From Nocardioides potassii (GTDB taxonomy: Bacteria > Actinomycetota > Actinomycetes > Propionibacteriales > Nocardioidaceae), in the NCBI RefSeq assembly GCF_021648885.1, contig NZ_JAKJHZ010000003.1, forward strand, positions 372,001-436,000: a DNA stretch of 64,000 bases, read 5' to 3'. Every line of letters starts with the position of its first letter. Positions within the stretch are counted from its first letter, which is position 1. Positions 30,380 to 39,835 of this stretch are shown here, in pieces. The notes under the pieces are model-generated. The model did not search any database, was not told the origin of the DNA, and saw nothing but the letters and a program-made list of their open reading frames with translations. Both the position numbers and the translations under genes were made by a program.

Positions 30380-31164
30380 GGCTCACCCCGGGGTTCCGCG
30401 CCTTCCGCGCCATCGGCCTGCTGGTCTTCGCGGCCTACTTCTTCGTCCCGCTGCTGGCGATGTTCGACTTCTCGACCCAGCGTCGCGGCAGCGCCGAGGG
30501 GCGCACCTGGGACAACTGGGCCTTCATGGTCACCGACGAGGACCTGCGGTCCTCGATCGTCGCCTCGCTGCTGCTGGCGGTGCTGACCGTCGTGCTGATG
30601 GTGGTCCTGCTCGTCCCGACGATGGTGTGGGTCCGGCTGCGCGTGCCGCGTGCCCGCCCGCTCATCGAGTTCCTCTGCCTGCTGCCGCTCACCATCCCGG
30701 CGCTGGTGATCGTCGTCGGCATCACCAACGTCTACTCGTGGGTGACCTACCTGCTCGGTGACAGCGCGCTCGTCCTGACCTTCGCCTACGTCGTGCTGGT
30801 CCTGCCCTACTCCTACCGTGCGATCGACGCCTCGCTGGCGGCCATCGACGCGGCGACGCTCTCGGAGGCGGCCCGCTCGCTGGGCGCGAGCTGGTTCACG
30901 GTGATCGTGCGGATCATCATGCCCAACATCACCGGGGGCATCCTGGGCGCGGCGTTCATCTCGGTGGCGCTCGTGCTCGGTGAGTACGTCTTCGCGTCCC
31001 TGCTGCACTTCGACACCCTGCCGGTGGCGATGGCGGCGCTCTACAAGAGCAACGGGCCGGCCGCGATGGCCGCCGCGCTCGCCTCGATGATCCTGGTCGC
31101 CGTGCTGCTCGTCGGCCTCACCTTCCTCAGCCGTGACCGGCACAAGCAAGGAGCCTCCTCATGA
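30376..31164 (+). CDS. ABC transporter permease (PotC-like)
   Basis: 262 residues, about six membrane helices, with the EAA motif EAARSLGASWFTVIVRIIMP that docks on the ATPase. GTG 30376 overlaps the preceding stop (GTGA) and the TGA overlaps the ATPase start (ATGA). Partner of the permease at 29426 in the same importer. Confidence 0.88.
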
Positions 31165-32219
31165 CCGACGTGTCCACCCGTCCCGGCACGGAGCGCGGTC
31201 TCGCCGTCGAGCTGTCCGACCTCACGCGGGTCTACGGCGCGGTCAAGGCGCTCGACGGCCTCACCCTCCACCTGGCGCCGGGCGAGCTCGTCGCCCTCCT
31301 CGGTCCGTCCGGCTGCGGCAAGACCACGGCGCTCCGCATCCTCGCCGGCCTCGACCAGCCCACGTCCGGGTCGGTGTCGGTCGGCGGCAAGGACCTCACC
31401 AGGGTGCCGGCCAACAAGCGCGACATGGGGATGGTCTTCCAGGCCTACAGCCTCTTCCCTCACATGACGGTCATCGACAACGTGGCCTTCGGCCTCAAGC
31501 TGCGCGGCAAGGACGGCTCGTCACGACGCGCCCGCGCCGGCGACATGCTCGACCTCGTCGGGCTCGGCCAGCACGCCGACCGCTACGCCCACCAGCTCTC
31601 CGGCGGCCAGCAGCAGCGCGTCGCCCTGGCCCGCGCGCTCGCGATCGAGCCGTCGGTGCTCCTGCTCGACGAGCCGCTGTCGGCGCTCGACGCGAAGGTC
31701 CGCGTGCAGCTGCGCGACGAGATCCGCCGGGTCCAGCTCGAGGTCGGTACGACGACGCTCTTCGTCACGCACGACCAGGAGGAGGCGCTCGCGGTCGCCG
31801 ACCGGGTGGGCGTGATGAACGCCGGCCGGCTGGAGCAGCTCGCCCCGCCCGCCGAGCTCTACTCCGCCCCGGCGACCAAGTTCGTCGGTGAGTTCGTGGG
31901 CCTCAGCAACCGGCTCCCGGCCACCGTGCAGGGCGGTACGGCGTCCGTGCTGGGCCGTGACGTGCCCGCCCTCGACGGCTCCACGAGCGGCTACGCACTG
32001 GTCCGCCCCGAGGCCATCTCCGTGGTGGCCGACGCCGACGGCGGCGCGACGGTGACGGCGGTGATGTTCCTCGGACCGCTGTCCCGGGTCACCTGCCAGC
32101 TCGTCGACGGCACCGACGTGGTCGCCCAGCTCGCCAGCTCGGACGCCCTGCGGCTGCAGCCGGGCGACGCCGTACGCCTCGAGGTCGAGCCGTCGCCCGT
32201 CCTCGTCGTCGCCGGCTGA
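31161..32219 (+). CDS. ABC transporter ATP-binding protein (PotA-like)
   Basis: 352 residues. Walker A GPSGCGKTTALRIL, Q-loop VFQAYSLFPHM, signature LSGGQQQRVALARAL, Walker B VLLLDEPLSALD, H-loop FVTHD, then a C-terminal TOBE domain (about 240-350). Last gene of the SBP-permease-permease-ATPase operon. It energises import of the unknown, possibly polyamine-like, substrate. Confidence 0.92.
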   Translation: MTDVSTRPGTERGLAVELSDLTRVYGAVKALDGLTLHLAPGELVALLGPSGCGKTTALRILAGLDQPTSGSVSVGGKDLTRVPANKRDMGMVFQAYSLFPHMTVIDNVAFGLKLRGKDGSSRRARAGDMLDLVGLGQHADRYAHQLSGGQQQRVALARALAIEPSVLLLDEPLSALDAKVRVQLRDEIRRVQLEVGTTTLFVTHDQEEALAVADRVGVMNAGRLEQLAPPAELYSAPATKFVGEFVGLSNRLPATVQGGTASVLGRDVPALDGSTSGYALVRPEAISVVADADGGATVTAVMFLGPLSRVTCQLVDGTDVVAQLASSDALRLQPGDAVRLEVEPSPVLVVAG

Positions 32220-32240
32220 CCGGCCGCCGACGAGCCGCTC

Positions 32241-32633
32241 TCAGGAAGTCGGCTCCCCGGGAGCCGGGTCGGTCCCGCCGGCCTCGCGCTGCTTCTGCTC
32301 GCGGTACTTCCTGCGCTGCTCCTCGGCACGCTCGCGCACCTTGCGGAGGAACTCCTCGTCGGCCTCGGGGTCCGCGGCCGCGAACCGGCCGGGACGGTCG
32401 TACTCCGGGAACGCGCTGGCGCTGCGCTCGTGGGGGCCGAGACGCCGCGGCGTCGTGAGCGGTCGCCCGGCGACGAGCCAGGCGACCGACCCGACGAACG
32501 GGAAGAAGAGGATCAGCACGATCCACCACAGCTTGGGGAGGTTGCGGATCTCGTCGTCCCGGCTCGTGATGGCCTGGACGACGCAGAAGACGCACAGCAC
32601 GACAGGGACGAGGAACAGCAGCAACCGCAACAC
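32241..32633 (-). CDS. PLDc_N-domain small membrane protein
   Basis: 130 residues. Two N-terminal membrane helices (about 3-22 and 36-56) carry the PLD-nuclease-N-terminal block LPKLWWIVLILFFPFVGSVAWLVAGR. The C-terminal tail is hydrophilic, rich in Glu/Arg/Lys and probably coiled. The catalytic phospholipase D part is absent, as in many actinobacterial versions. GTG start. Convergent with the potA-like gene. Confidence 0.75.
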   Translation of the reverse strand: MLRLLLFLVPVVLCVFCVVQAITSRDDEIRNLPKLWWIVLILFFPFVGSVAWLVAGRPLTTPRRLGPHERSASAFPEYDRPGRFAAADPEADEEFLRKVRERAEEQRRKYREQKQREAGGTDPAPGEPTS

Positions 32634-32738
32634 GTGGGACCCCCGCAGGTCGGCCCAGCCGGGGCCTCGGACGACGGGGTCGCCCGTCGTGGCGGCAGCG
32701 TAGCGCCGCCCACGCCCCGCAGGGGTCGAACCGAGCCC

Positions 32739-33506
32739 TTACTTCCAGGGGGCAACGAGCGCGGCGAGGTCGGGTGCGAGCTCCTTCTGGAGCAACGGGC
32801 CGAAGGTCACCCGGTGCACGCCCATCGCCTGCAGGTCCTCCAACGACCCGGCGGCGGATCCCTTCCGGGGGTTGGCGATCACGTTGACCGGACCGGCGAG
32901 CGCGTCGAGCAGGCGCTGGAGCGCGTCGGCATCGGGTGCGCCGACCGGATAGACGCAGCGGGCGCCGGCCTCCTCGCACGCGCGCAGCCGCGTGATCGCC
33001 TCGGCGGTCGGGTCGTCGAATCGGTCCTTCTTGAGGTAGGCGTCCGTGCGGGCGTTGACCACGACGTCCACCCCGGCGGAGTCGGCGGCCTGCCGGATCT
33101 TACCGATGTAGTCGGCGTGCTCGGCCACCGAGCGCATGCGCCCGCCCTCGGAGTGCACCGTGTCCTCGATGTTGAGGCCGACGGCGCCCGCCTCGAGGAG
33201 CCGCTCGACCAGCTCGGCGGGCGCGACGCCGTAGCCGGACTCCATGTCGGCGGTCACGGGCACGTCGGGCACGGCCGAGCAGATGCGGCGGATGCCGTCG
33301 AGGGCGTCGTCGATCGACATGTCCTCGTTGTCGCCCTGGCCGCGCGAGTCGGCGAGCGGGTGGCTGCCGATGCTCAGCGCCCCGAAGCCGGCCTCGGCGA
33401 CGGCGCGGGCCGACCAGGCGTCCCAGACGTTGGGGAGGACCAGCGTGGTGCCGGTGTGGTGGAGCTCGAGCAGCGCGGTGGCCTTGGCGGAGGCGGAGGT
33501 GTCCAT
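32739..33506 (-). CDS. Isocitrate lyase / PEP mutase family protein
   Basis: 255 residues, TIM-barrel of the ICL/PEPM superfamily: LVLPNVWDAWSARAVAEAG, ADMESGYG (metal-binding acidic pair), GAVGLNIEDTVH and VVNARTDAYL. The KKCGH catalytic loop of true isocitrate lyase is missing, so this belongs with the oxaloacetate hydrolase / phosphonate mutase-like members of unknown substrate. Divergent from the flavoprotein at 33564. Confidence 0.82.
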   Translation of the reverse strand: MDTSASAKATALLELHHTGTTLVLPNVWDAWSARAVAEAGFGALSIGSHPLADSRGQGDNEDMSIDDALDGIRRICSAVPDVPVTADMESGYGVAPAELVERLLEAGAVGLNIEDTVHSEGGRMRSVAEHADYIGKIRQAADSAGVDVVVNARTDAYLKKDRFDDPTAEAITRLRACEEAGARCVYPVGAPDADALQRLLDALAGPVNVIANPRKGSAAGSLEDLQAMGVHRVTFGPLLQKELAPDLAALVAPWK

Positions 33507-33563
33507 GCGTCGAGGCTGCCACGCGGACGGGCATAGGCGCGAGGGTGCTGGCGTTCCCTTTGC

Positions 33564-34646
33564 GTGGACGCCCATCGACCGACCGGACCGACGCTGGACT
33601 CGCTGGTGATCGGTGCCGGCCAGGCCGGCCTCGCGGCGTCGTACTTCCTGCGCCAGCGGGGCGTCGACCACGTCGTGCTCGACGCGAACCCCGAGCCGGG
33701 CGGCGCCTGGCAGCACCGCTGGACCTCGCTCAGCATGGACGACGTCCACGGCGTGGCCGACCTGCCCGGCTCGTCGGCGCCCACGCGCTCGCGGCGCCCC
33801 GCCAACCTCGTCGTGCCGGCTTACTTCGGTGACTACGAGCGCGAGCAGGGCCTGCCCGTGCTCCGGCCGGTGAAGGTCAGCCGGGTCGAGGACGAGGGGG
33901 AGCTGCTCGTCGCGCACGCCGGTGGGCACACCTGGCGGACGCGCACGCTCGTCAACGCGACCGGCACCTGGACGCGGCCCTTCGTGCCCTACTACCCGGG
34001 CGTCGCCTCGTTCGCCGGCGAGCAGCTGCACACGGCGGACTTCCCGGGCGCCGAGCACTTCCGGGGCAGGCGGGTGCTCGTCGTCGGGGGAGGGGCGTCC
34101 GCCGTCCAGCTCCTCGGCGAGATCGCGCCGGTCACCGAGACCCTGTGGGTGACGAGGCGGCCGCCCGTCTGGCGCGACGACTTCGACGCCGAGGCCGGGC
34201 TCGCGGCGGTGACGGCCGTCGAGGAGCGCGTACGACGCGGCCTGCCGCCGGCCAGCGTCGTCAGCGTCACCGGGCTCGCGCTGCGGCCGCAGGAGCAGGA
34301 GGCGGCCCGTCTCGGAGCGTACGACCGGCAGCCGATCTTCGAGCGGATCGAGCCCCGGGGGGTGCGGTGGGCGGACGGGCGCTTCGAGCCCGTGGACGTG
34401 ATCCTCTGGGCGACCGGCTTCCGGCCGGCTGTCGACCACCTCGCCCCGCTGGGCCTCCGCACGCCCGAGGGCGGCATCGCGCTCGTCCCGGTGCCCGGCA
34501 ACGTGCAGGGCGCGACCACCTCGGTGGTCGACCCCCGCGTCCAGCTCGTGGGGTACGGCCCGTCGGCGAGCACGATCGGAGCCTCGCGTGCGGGGCGCCA
34601 GGCGGCACTCGCCGTGTCCCGTGTCCTCACGGCCGCTGCGGCCTGA
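33564..34646 (+). CDS. FAD/NAD(P)-dependent oxidoreductase (flavin monooxygenase-like)
   Basis: 360 residues with two Rossmann motifs: SLVIGAGQAGLAASYFL for FAD near the N-terminus and RVLVVGGGASAVQLLGEI for NAD(P)H near residue 175. The WATGF motif near residue 285 (VILWATGFRP) is typical of flavin-containing monooxygenases and related reductases. Shorter than Baeyer-Villiger enzymes. The substrate is unknown. GTG start. Confidence 0.8.
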   Translation: MDAHRPTGPTLDSLVIGAGQAGLAASYFLRQRGVDHVVLDANPEPGGAWQHRWTSLSMDDVHGVADLPGSSAPTRSRRPANLVVPAYFGDYEREQGLPVLRPVKVSRVEDEGELLVAHAGGHTWRTRTLVNATGTWTRPFVPYYPGVASFAGEQLHTADFPGAEHFRGRRVLVVGGGASAVQLLGEIAPVTETLWVTRRPPVWRDDFDAEAGLAAVTAVEERVRRGLPPASVVSVTGLALRPQEQEAARLGAYDRQPIFERIEPRGVRWADGRFEPVDVILWATGFRPAVDHLAPLGLRTPEGGIALVPVPGNVQGATTSVVDPRVQLVGYGPSASTIGASRAGRQAALAVSRVLTAAAA

Positions 34647-34678
34647 CGAACGTCACGGGACACCGCGTGCGGACTCGC

Positions 34679-34684
34679 TAGGCT
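34679..34684 (+). promoter_or_regulatory. -10 candidate (TAGGCT) for the DUF1707 gene
   Basis: TAGGCT ends 6 nt before ATG 34691, within the short gap after the flavoprotein gene. Consistent with a separate leaderless promoter. Confidence 0.4.
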
Positions 34685-34690
34685 GGCGCC

Positions 34691-35338
34691 ATGGGGGAGA
34701 TCGAGAACCGCCCGCACGACCCGTCGCTGATGCGCGTGTCCGACGCCGACCGGCAGCGCGTCGCCGAGGTGCTGCGCGAAGCCGCCGGTGAGGGACGCCT
34801 CGACCTCGACGAGCTCGACGAGCGCCTCGACCTGACCTTCGCCGCGAAGACCTACGGCGACCTGGTCCCGATCACGCTCGACCTGCAGTCGACCGGCCCG
34901 GTGACCCCGCCCGCCGCGGCACCCGTGCGTCGTACGTCGTCCGGGCTGCCGGCGGTCGGCCACGCCTCGTCGACGGCGATCATGGGCGAGGTCAAGCGCC
35001 AGGGCGTCTGGTCGGTGCCGGAGAACCACAGTGCGTTCGCGCTGATGGGATCGGTCGTCATCGACCTGCGCCAGGCGCAGCTGTCGGCGCGCGAGACGCA
35101 CATCAACGCCAGCTCGATCATGGGCGAGGTCAAGATCATCGTCCCGGCCGACATGCACGTCGTCGTCGACGGGACGCCCATCATGGGCGAGTTCACCCAG
35201 CAGAAGGACAAGACGCCGGCCGAGGTAGGTCCCGGCTCGCCGACCGTGCGGGTGCGGGGGATGGCCCTCATGGGATCGGTCAACGTCCAGCGGCAGCCCG
35301 CGCCGGGCACCCCGAAGAAGTTCCTCGGCTCCTACTGA
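34691..35338 (+). CDS. DUF1707 / LiaF-like cell-envelope-response protein
   Basis: 215 residues. The N-terminal DUF1707 (about 13-65) reads MRVSDADRQRVAEVLREA and LDLDELDERLDLTFAAKTYGDL. After a Pro/Ala linker, a C-terminal beta-rich domain repeats the unit (I/L)MG(E/S)V five times (about 97, 118, 142, 165, 193), as in LiaF/cell-wall-active antibiotic response domains. No membrane segment. Probably a sensor or scaffold of envelope stress. The 3' end overlaps the LacI gene by 7 bp. Confidence 0.78.
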   Translation: MGEIENRPHDPSLMRVSDADRQRVAEVLREAAGEGRLDLDELDERLDLTFAAKTYGDLVPITLDLQSTGPVTPPAAAPVRRTSSGLPAVGHASSTAIMGEVKRQGVWSVPENHSAFALMGSVVIDLRQAQLSARETHINASSIMGEVKIIVPADMHVVVDGTPIMGEFTQQKDKTPAEVGPGSPTVRVRGMALMGSVNVQRQPAPGTPKKFLGSY

Positions 35339-36387
35339 CGTCGGCGGGCCGTGCCGGCGACCGTCCGCGGCGCCGCCGTCGACCCACGCACCGTCAGGTG
35401 GGTGGGCAGCGTGAGCCACGGGTCCGCGGGGGAGCGCCCCGACAGCGCGTCGATCACCATCGCGCCCGCCGCGCGGGCCTGGTCCGGCACGTGCTGGTCG
35501 ATCGTCGTGATGTCGAAGAGCGCGCCGAGGCCGTTGCCGTCGACCCCGACGAGCGAGACGTCCTCGGGCACGGCCAGGCCGTGGCGGCGCGCGGCGACGC
35601 TCGCGGCGACGGCGATGTCGTCGCTGTAGCAGAAGACCGCGGTGGGCGGGTCGGCCAGCGCCAGCAGGCGCTCCATGCCCACGGCGCCCGCGTCCACGCC
35701 GTAGGGCGCGGTGACGACGAGCTCGGGGTCGTGGGGCAGGCCGTGGTGCTCGAGTCCCTGGAGGTAGCCGGTGCGGCGGTGGAGGTCGCTGGCCCACTTG
35801 GCGCCATCGGTGTCGCTCGTGCGGATCATCGCGATCCGGGTGTGGCCGAGGCCGGCGAGGTGTGCCACGGCCTCCATGCCGATGGCCACGTCGTCGACGC
35901 TCACCGAGGGGAAGTCGCGCAGCCGCGAGCCCGCCACCACGACCTCCACGCCCATCACGTCGAGGCGCTCCTCCTCCTCGGGCCGGATGGGCAGCGTCAC
36001 GAGCACGACCGCGTCGACCTTGCGGCGCGCGGGGAGGTCGCGGAAGAAGGCGGCCCGCTGCTCCTGCGTCCCGACCTGGTAGACGATCACGTCGAGGTCG
36101 GCCTGGCGCAGCGTCGACTCGATCGTGCCGAGCATGGTCGCGGAGAACCAGCTGTCGAGGCGTGGCAGCACGACCGCGACGCTCCGGGTCGCGCCGCGCA
36201 GCGAGGCCGCCGCGGGCGACACGACGTAGTCGAGCTCGGCCACGGCCGACAGCACGCGGCTGCGGGTCAGCGGGCTGACACCCGGCAGGTCGCGGAGCGC
36301 GCGGGAGACCGTGGCGATGGAGACGCCGGCACGTCGCGCGACGTCGGCCATGTTGACCTGCCCGGGCTGCGGGACGATGTCGCTCAC
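35332..36387 (-). CDS. LacI-family transcriptional regulator
   Basis: 351 residues. The LacI headpiece (about 12-60) has NMADVARRAGVSIATVSRAL and the hinge region follows. The periplasmic-binding-like effector domain has VAVVLPRLDSWF, RIAMIRTSD and SLVGVDGNGLG. Divergent from the GH1 gene (38 bp between starts), so it is the probable repressor of GH1 and of the sugar ABC genes at 37.8-41.2 kb. A LacI-type site lies upstream of the SBP gene (41325). GTG 36387; an ATG at 36351 is possible. Confidence 0.87.
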   Translation of the reverse strand: MSDIVPQPGQVNMADVARRAGVSIATVSRALRDLPGVSPLTRSRVLSAVAELDYVVSPAAASLRGATRSVAVVLPRLDSWFSATMLGTIESTLRQADLDVIVYQVGTQEQRAAFFRDLPARRKVDAVVLVTLPIRPEEEERLDVMGVEVVVAGSRLRDFPSVSVDDVAIGMEAVAHLAGLGHTRIAMIRTSDTDGAKWASDLHRRTGYLQGLEHHGLPHDPELVVTAPYGVDAGAVGMERLLALADPPTAVFCYSDDIAVAASVAARRHGLAVPEDVSLVGVDGNGLGALFDITTIDQHVPDQARAAGAMVIDALSGRSPADPWLTLPTHLTVRGSTAAPRTVAGTARRRQ

Positions 36388-36413
36388 GCGCTCACCGCCT
36401 CTCCGCCCGTCAC

Positions 36414-36419
36414 TACGAT
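36414..36419 (+). promoter_or_regulatory. -10 element (TACGAT) of a probable leaderless GH1 promoter
   Basis: TACGAT, then GGGTCG, then GTG 36426: the same -10 and spacing as uppS. With only 38 bp between divergent starts, the lacI promoter must overlap it. Confidence 0.5.
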
Positions 36420-36425
36420 GGGTCG

Positions 36426-37823
36426 GTGACCACCAGCACCCCAGCCGCCGCCGACCTCAAGCCCCTCGCGTACGGCGTCGCCAGCGCGTCGTACCAGATC
36501 GAGGGGGCCACCACCGAGGACGGCCGCGGCATCTCCATCTGGGACACCTTCAGCGCCGAGCCGGGCCGGGTCCGCAACGGCGACGACGGCACGCACGCCT
36601 GCGACTCCTACCACCGTCTCGACGACGACCTCGCGCTCGTGCGCGGCCTCGGGGTCGACGCCTACCGCTTCTCGATCGCGTGGCCGCGGGTCATGCCCGA
36701 CGGTCGCGGGAAGGTCGAGACCCGCGGGCTGGACTACTACGAGCGGCTGGTCGACGCCCTGCTCGAGGCGGACGTCGAGCCGGCCGTGACCCTCTACCAC
36801 TGGGACCTGCCGCAGGCGCTGGAGGACGAGGGCGGCTGGGTGTCGCGCAGCACGGCCGAGGCGTTCGTCGACTACGCGCGCGTGGTCCACGAGCGGCTGG
36901 GCGACCGGGTGTCGTCGTGGGCGACGCACAACGAGCCGTGGTGCGCGGCCTACCTGGGCTACGCGGCAGGCGTGCACGCCCCCGGACGACGTGAGGGCGC
37001 CGCGGGCCACCGCGCCGCCCACCACCTGCTGCTCGGGCACGCGCTGGTCCGTCAGGCCCTGCCCGACACGCACCTGGGCATCGTGCTCAACCTCGCCCCG
37101 GTGTGGCCCGAGACGCCGCAGGCCGAGGAGATCGCCGACGGGGTCGACGCGATCCGCAACCGCGTCTGGCTCGACCCGCTGGTCGACGGGGCGTACGACG
37201 CCCGCCTGCTCGACGTCGCGCCGGTGCTCGGCGACCCCGAGCTGGTCCGGCCGGGCGACCTGGAGGCGATGCAGGGCTCGATCGACTGGCTCGGCATCAA
37301 CTACTACACGCCGATCCGGCCCGCCGTGCCGTCCGGCCACGGGGAGCCGCACCCCGAGCAGGGTGCGTACCCGGGCGTGCCCGACCTCGACCTGGTGGTG
37401 CGCGAGCCGCGCACCGACATCGGCTGGGAGGTCGAGCCGCGAGGGCTCGAGGAGCTCCTGGTCGACACCCACCGACGGGTCGGCGTCCCGCTGGTCGTGA
37501 CCGAGAACGGTGCGGCGATGACCGACACCGAGGTCGTCGACGGCGTCGTGGACGACCAGGACCGCATCGACTACCTCGAGGGCCACCTCGCCGCCGTCGA
37601 CCGGGCGCGGGCCGCGGGGGCGGACGTCCGCGGCTACTTCGCCTGGACCCTGATGGACAACTTCGAGTGGGCCGAGGGCTACGACAAGACCTTCGGTCTG
37701 GTCCACGTCGACCGCTCCTCTCCACTCCTGACGCGGACGCCCAAGGCGTCGTACCGCTGGTTCGCCGACCGGGCAGCGCCCGCACGGGGCCGTGCGCGCG
37801 CTGCCGGGCTGATCACCCCTTGA
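36426..37823 (+). CDS. Glycoside hydrolase family 1 beta-glucosidase
   Basis: 465 residues, a complete GH1 barrel. The acid/base is Glu170 in THNEPW and the nucleophile Glu360 in VTENGAA. The N-terminal signature GVASASYQIEGA and the WTLMDNFEWAEGY loop are present. No signal peptide, so it acts on imported beta-glucosides or cello-oligosaccharides. Neighbouring sugar ABC genes and the LacI regulator suggest one catabolic unit. The 3' end overlaps the convergent permease gene by 11 bp. Confidence 0.93.
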   Translation: MTTSTPAAADLKPLAYGVASASYQIEGATTEDGRGISIWDTFSAEPGRVRNGDDGTHACDSYHRLDDDLALVRGLGVDAYRFSIAWPRVMPDGRGKVETRGLDYYERLVDALLEADVEPAVTLYHWDLPQALEDEGGWVSRSTAEAFVDYARVVHERLGDRVSSWATHNEPWCAAYLGYAAGVHAPGRREGAAGHRAAHHLLLGHALVRQALPDTHLGIVLNLAPVWPETPQAEEIADGVDAIRNRVWLDPLVDGAYDARLLDVAPVLGDPELVRPGDLEAMQGSIDWLGINYYTPIRPAVPSGHGEPHPEQGAYPGVPDLDLVVREPRTDIGWEVEPRGLEELLVDTHRRVGVPLVVTENGAAMTDTEVVDGVVDDQDRIDYLEGHLAAVDRARAAGADVRGYFAWTLMDNFEWAEGYDKTFGLVHVDRSSPLLTRTPKASYRWFADRAAPARGRARAAGLITP

Positions 37824-38760
37824 CGCTGCCCGCGAGCAGGCCGCGCACGAAGTAGCGCTGCAGCGCGATGAAGACGACCAGCGGGATCGCGAGCGAGACG
37901 AACGCGCCCGAGGCCAGCAGCTGCCAGTCCTCGCCGCGCTGACCCACCAGGCTGACGAGCTTGACCGTCATCGGCGACACCTCGGGGCTGCTGAAGACCA
38001 GCGCGACCAGGAGGTCGTTCCAGACCCACAGGAACTGGAAGATCCCGAAGGCGGCGATCGCGGGCATCATCAGCGGCAGCATGATCTTGGTGAAGATGGC
38101 GACGTGGCCGGCGCCGTCCACCCGCGCGGACTCGATGAGCTCGCCCGGCACCTCGCGCATGAAGTTGTGCAGCAGGAAGATCGCCAGCGGCAACGCGAAG
38201 ATCGTGTGCGACAACCACAGCTCGTAGAGGCCGCCGGCCGGCGCGTCGCGGCCCGCGAGCGGCATCAGGTTGCCGGGCGGGTCGACGTAGAGCTGGAGCA
38301 GCGGGACGAGGGTGACCTGGATCGGCACGATCTGCAGCGCGAAGACCGCCACGAACAGGGTGTCGCGGCCCTTGAAGTCGATCCACGCGAAGGCGTAGGC
38401 CGCGAGCGTGGCCAGGCTGATCGGGATCAGCACGGCCGGCACCGTGATCACGATGGTGTTGATCAGGTTGGTGGTGAGGGACTCGCCGGTGGATCCGCCG
38501 CTGAGGACGTCGCGGTAGTTCTGCAGGGTGAGCGAGGGGTCGGTGAAGAAGTTCCACCAGCCGTTGGTCTTCACGTCCGCCTCCGGGCGGAACGACGAGA
38601 CCAGCAGGCCGAAGGTGGGGATCGTCCACACGATCGCGACGATGAGTGCGACGGCGGAGGCCCACCTGTTGGTGAGGCCCTTCTTCGCAGCGGTGGAGGC
38701 GGGGACCGCGGGTGCGGTCTCGACCGGGACCGTTGCCGCGGTCGGCGTGCTCGTGCTCAT
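37813..38760 (-). CDS. CUT1 sugar ABC transporter permease (AglG/MalG-like)
   Basis: 315 residues, six membrane helices after an Ala/Pro/Thr-rich N-terminus. The EAA loop is ESARVDGAGHVAIFTKIMLP. The NNF/Y-type block LLHNFMREVPGELIESA fits sugar permeases. ATG overlaps the upstream permease stop (ATGA). It resembles alpha-glucoside AglG-type permeases; with GH1 next door, a beta-glucoside ligand is also possible. Confidence 0.87.
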   Translation of the reverse strand: MSTSTPTAATVPVETAPAVPASTAAKKGLTNRWASAVALIVAIVWTIPTFGLLVSSFRPEADVKTNGWWNFFTDPSLTLQNYRDVLSGGSTGESLTTNLINTIVITVPAVLIPISLATLAAYAFAWIDFKGRDTLFVAVFALQIVPIQVTLVPLLQLYVDPPGNLMPLAGRDAPAGGLYELWLSHTIFALPLAIFLLHNFMREVPGELIESARVDGAGHVAIFTKIMLPLMMPAIAAFGIFQFLWVWNDLLVALVFSSPEVSPMTVKLVSLVGQRGEDWQLLASGAFVSLAIPLVVFIALQRYFVRGLLAGSVKG

Positions 38761-39725
38761 CGGGCCTCCAGCTTGCGCATCTGACGGATGTTGTAGATCA
38801 CGATCGGGATCACCAGGATGAAGATGACCACCGCGATCGTCGCGGACAGGCCCTGGTTGCCGGCCACGAAGTTCTGTCGGTAGAACTCGTAGGCCAGCAC
38901 GCTGGTGTCGAAGTTGCCGCCGGTGGCGGTCTGGACGATGTCGAAGACCTTGAGCGTCGCGATCGTGATCGTCGTCAGCACGACGATCAGCGAGGGACGG
39001 ATGCTCGGCACCGTGATGTGGCGGAACATCTGCCACGCGCCGACGCCGTCGAGACGGGCGGCCTCGGTCATCTCCTCGGGGATGCCCTTGATCGACGCCG
39101 AGAGGATCGTCATGGCGAACCCGGCCTGGATCCAGATCAGGATGATGATCAGGAAGAACGTGTTCCACGGGGGCTCGAGCAGGAAGTTGTAGGTGTCGAG
39201 GCCGATCGACTTGAGGATCTGGTTGAGCAGGCCGATCTGGGTGCTGTCGCCGGCCTTGTAGTCGTAGACGAACTTCCAGATGATCGAGGCGCCCACCATC
39301 GAGATGGCCATCGGCAGGAACAGCAGCGCCTTGGCGAACTTCTCGAACGACGCCCGGTCGACCAGGACGGCGTAGACCAGTCCGATGATGGTGGAGATCG
39401 TGGGGGTGAGCAGCACCCAGAAGAGCGTGTTGCGCAGCACGGTCAGCTGCTGGGAGTTGGTGAACAGCGCGGAGTAGTTGTCGAGCCCGACGAACGGCGG
39501 GTCGAAGGTCGCCGCCCCGAAGAACGACTGGTAGATGGTGACGCCGGCCGGGTAGAGCAGGCCGATGCCGATCAGCAGCAGCGACGGCCCGAGGAACGCG
39601 GCCGCCTGGACGCGCTCACCCTGTCTGGAGCGCAGGCGCTGGGTCAGCAGCAGGATCGCTGCCATCACGCCGTAGAAGAGCAGCACGGCGATGGCCATGT
39701 GGAAGAACTTCTCGGAGGTGGTCAC
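38757..39725 (-). CDS. CUT1 sugar ABC transporter permease (AglF/MalF-like)
   Basis: 322 residues, with an additional N-terminal helix before the six-helix core, and the EAA loop EAARLDGVGAWQMFRHITVP. GTG 39725. Second gene of the SBP-permease-permease operon; no ATPase gene follows, so it needs an ATPase from elsewhere, probably the MsiK-like protein at 41501. Confidence 0.87.
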   Translation of the reverse strand: MTTSEKFFHMAIAVLLFYGVMAAILLLTQRLRSRQGERVQAAAFLGPSLLLIGIGLLYPAGVTIYQSFFGAATFDPPFVGLDNYSALFTNSQQLTVLRNTLFWVLLTPTISTIIGLVYAVLVDRASFEKFAKALLFLPMAISMVGASIIWKFVYDYKAGDSTQIGLLNQILKSIGLDTYNFLLEPPWNTFFLIIILIWIQAGFAMTILSASIKGIPEEMTEAARLDGVGAWQMFRHITVPSIRPSLIVVLTTITIATLKVFDIVQTATGGNFDTSVLAYEFYRQNFVAGNQGLSATIAVVIFILVIPIVIYNIRQMRKLEAR

Positions 39726-39754
39726 GTGGTGCTCTCTCCCTCGGGTCGGATCGC

Positions 39755-39823
39755 GGGTCGGGTCAGGTTCCGCACGGACGGGACGACGAGGCCGGCCGGG
39801 CCGGGGATGACCCCGACCCGACC
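39755..39823 (-). terminator. Intercistronic hairpin between sugar-binding protein and permease genes
   Basis: GGTCGGGTC (39756-39764) is complementary to GACCCGACC (39815-39823), with GC-rich inner complementarity, in the 110-bp gap after the SBP gene. Such a hairpin would lower permease relative to SBP expression. Judged by eye; no U tract. Confidence 0.35.
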
Positions 39824-39835
39824 ACCCTCCTCACG

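Noticed and set aside
32739..33506. Isocitrate lyase (glyoxylate shunt)
   Set aside because: Too short and lacking the KKCGH loop; it belongs to the wider ICL/PEP mutase superfamily.
37813..37823. Convergent gene overlaps (also 4898-4914, 35332-35338, 52073-52108) as signs of misannotation
   Set aside because: In each case both C-termini are consistent with their families; short tail overlaps are common in compact high-GC genomes.
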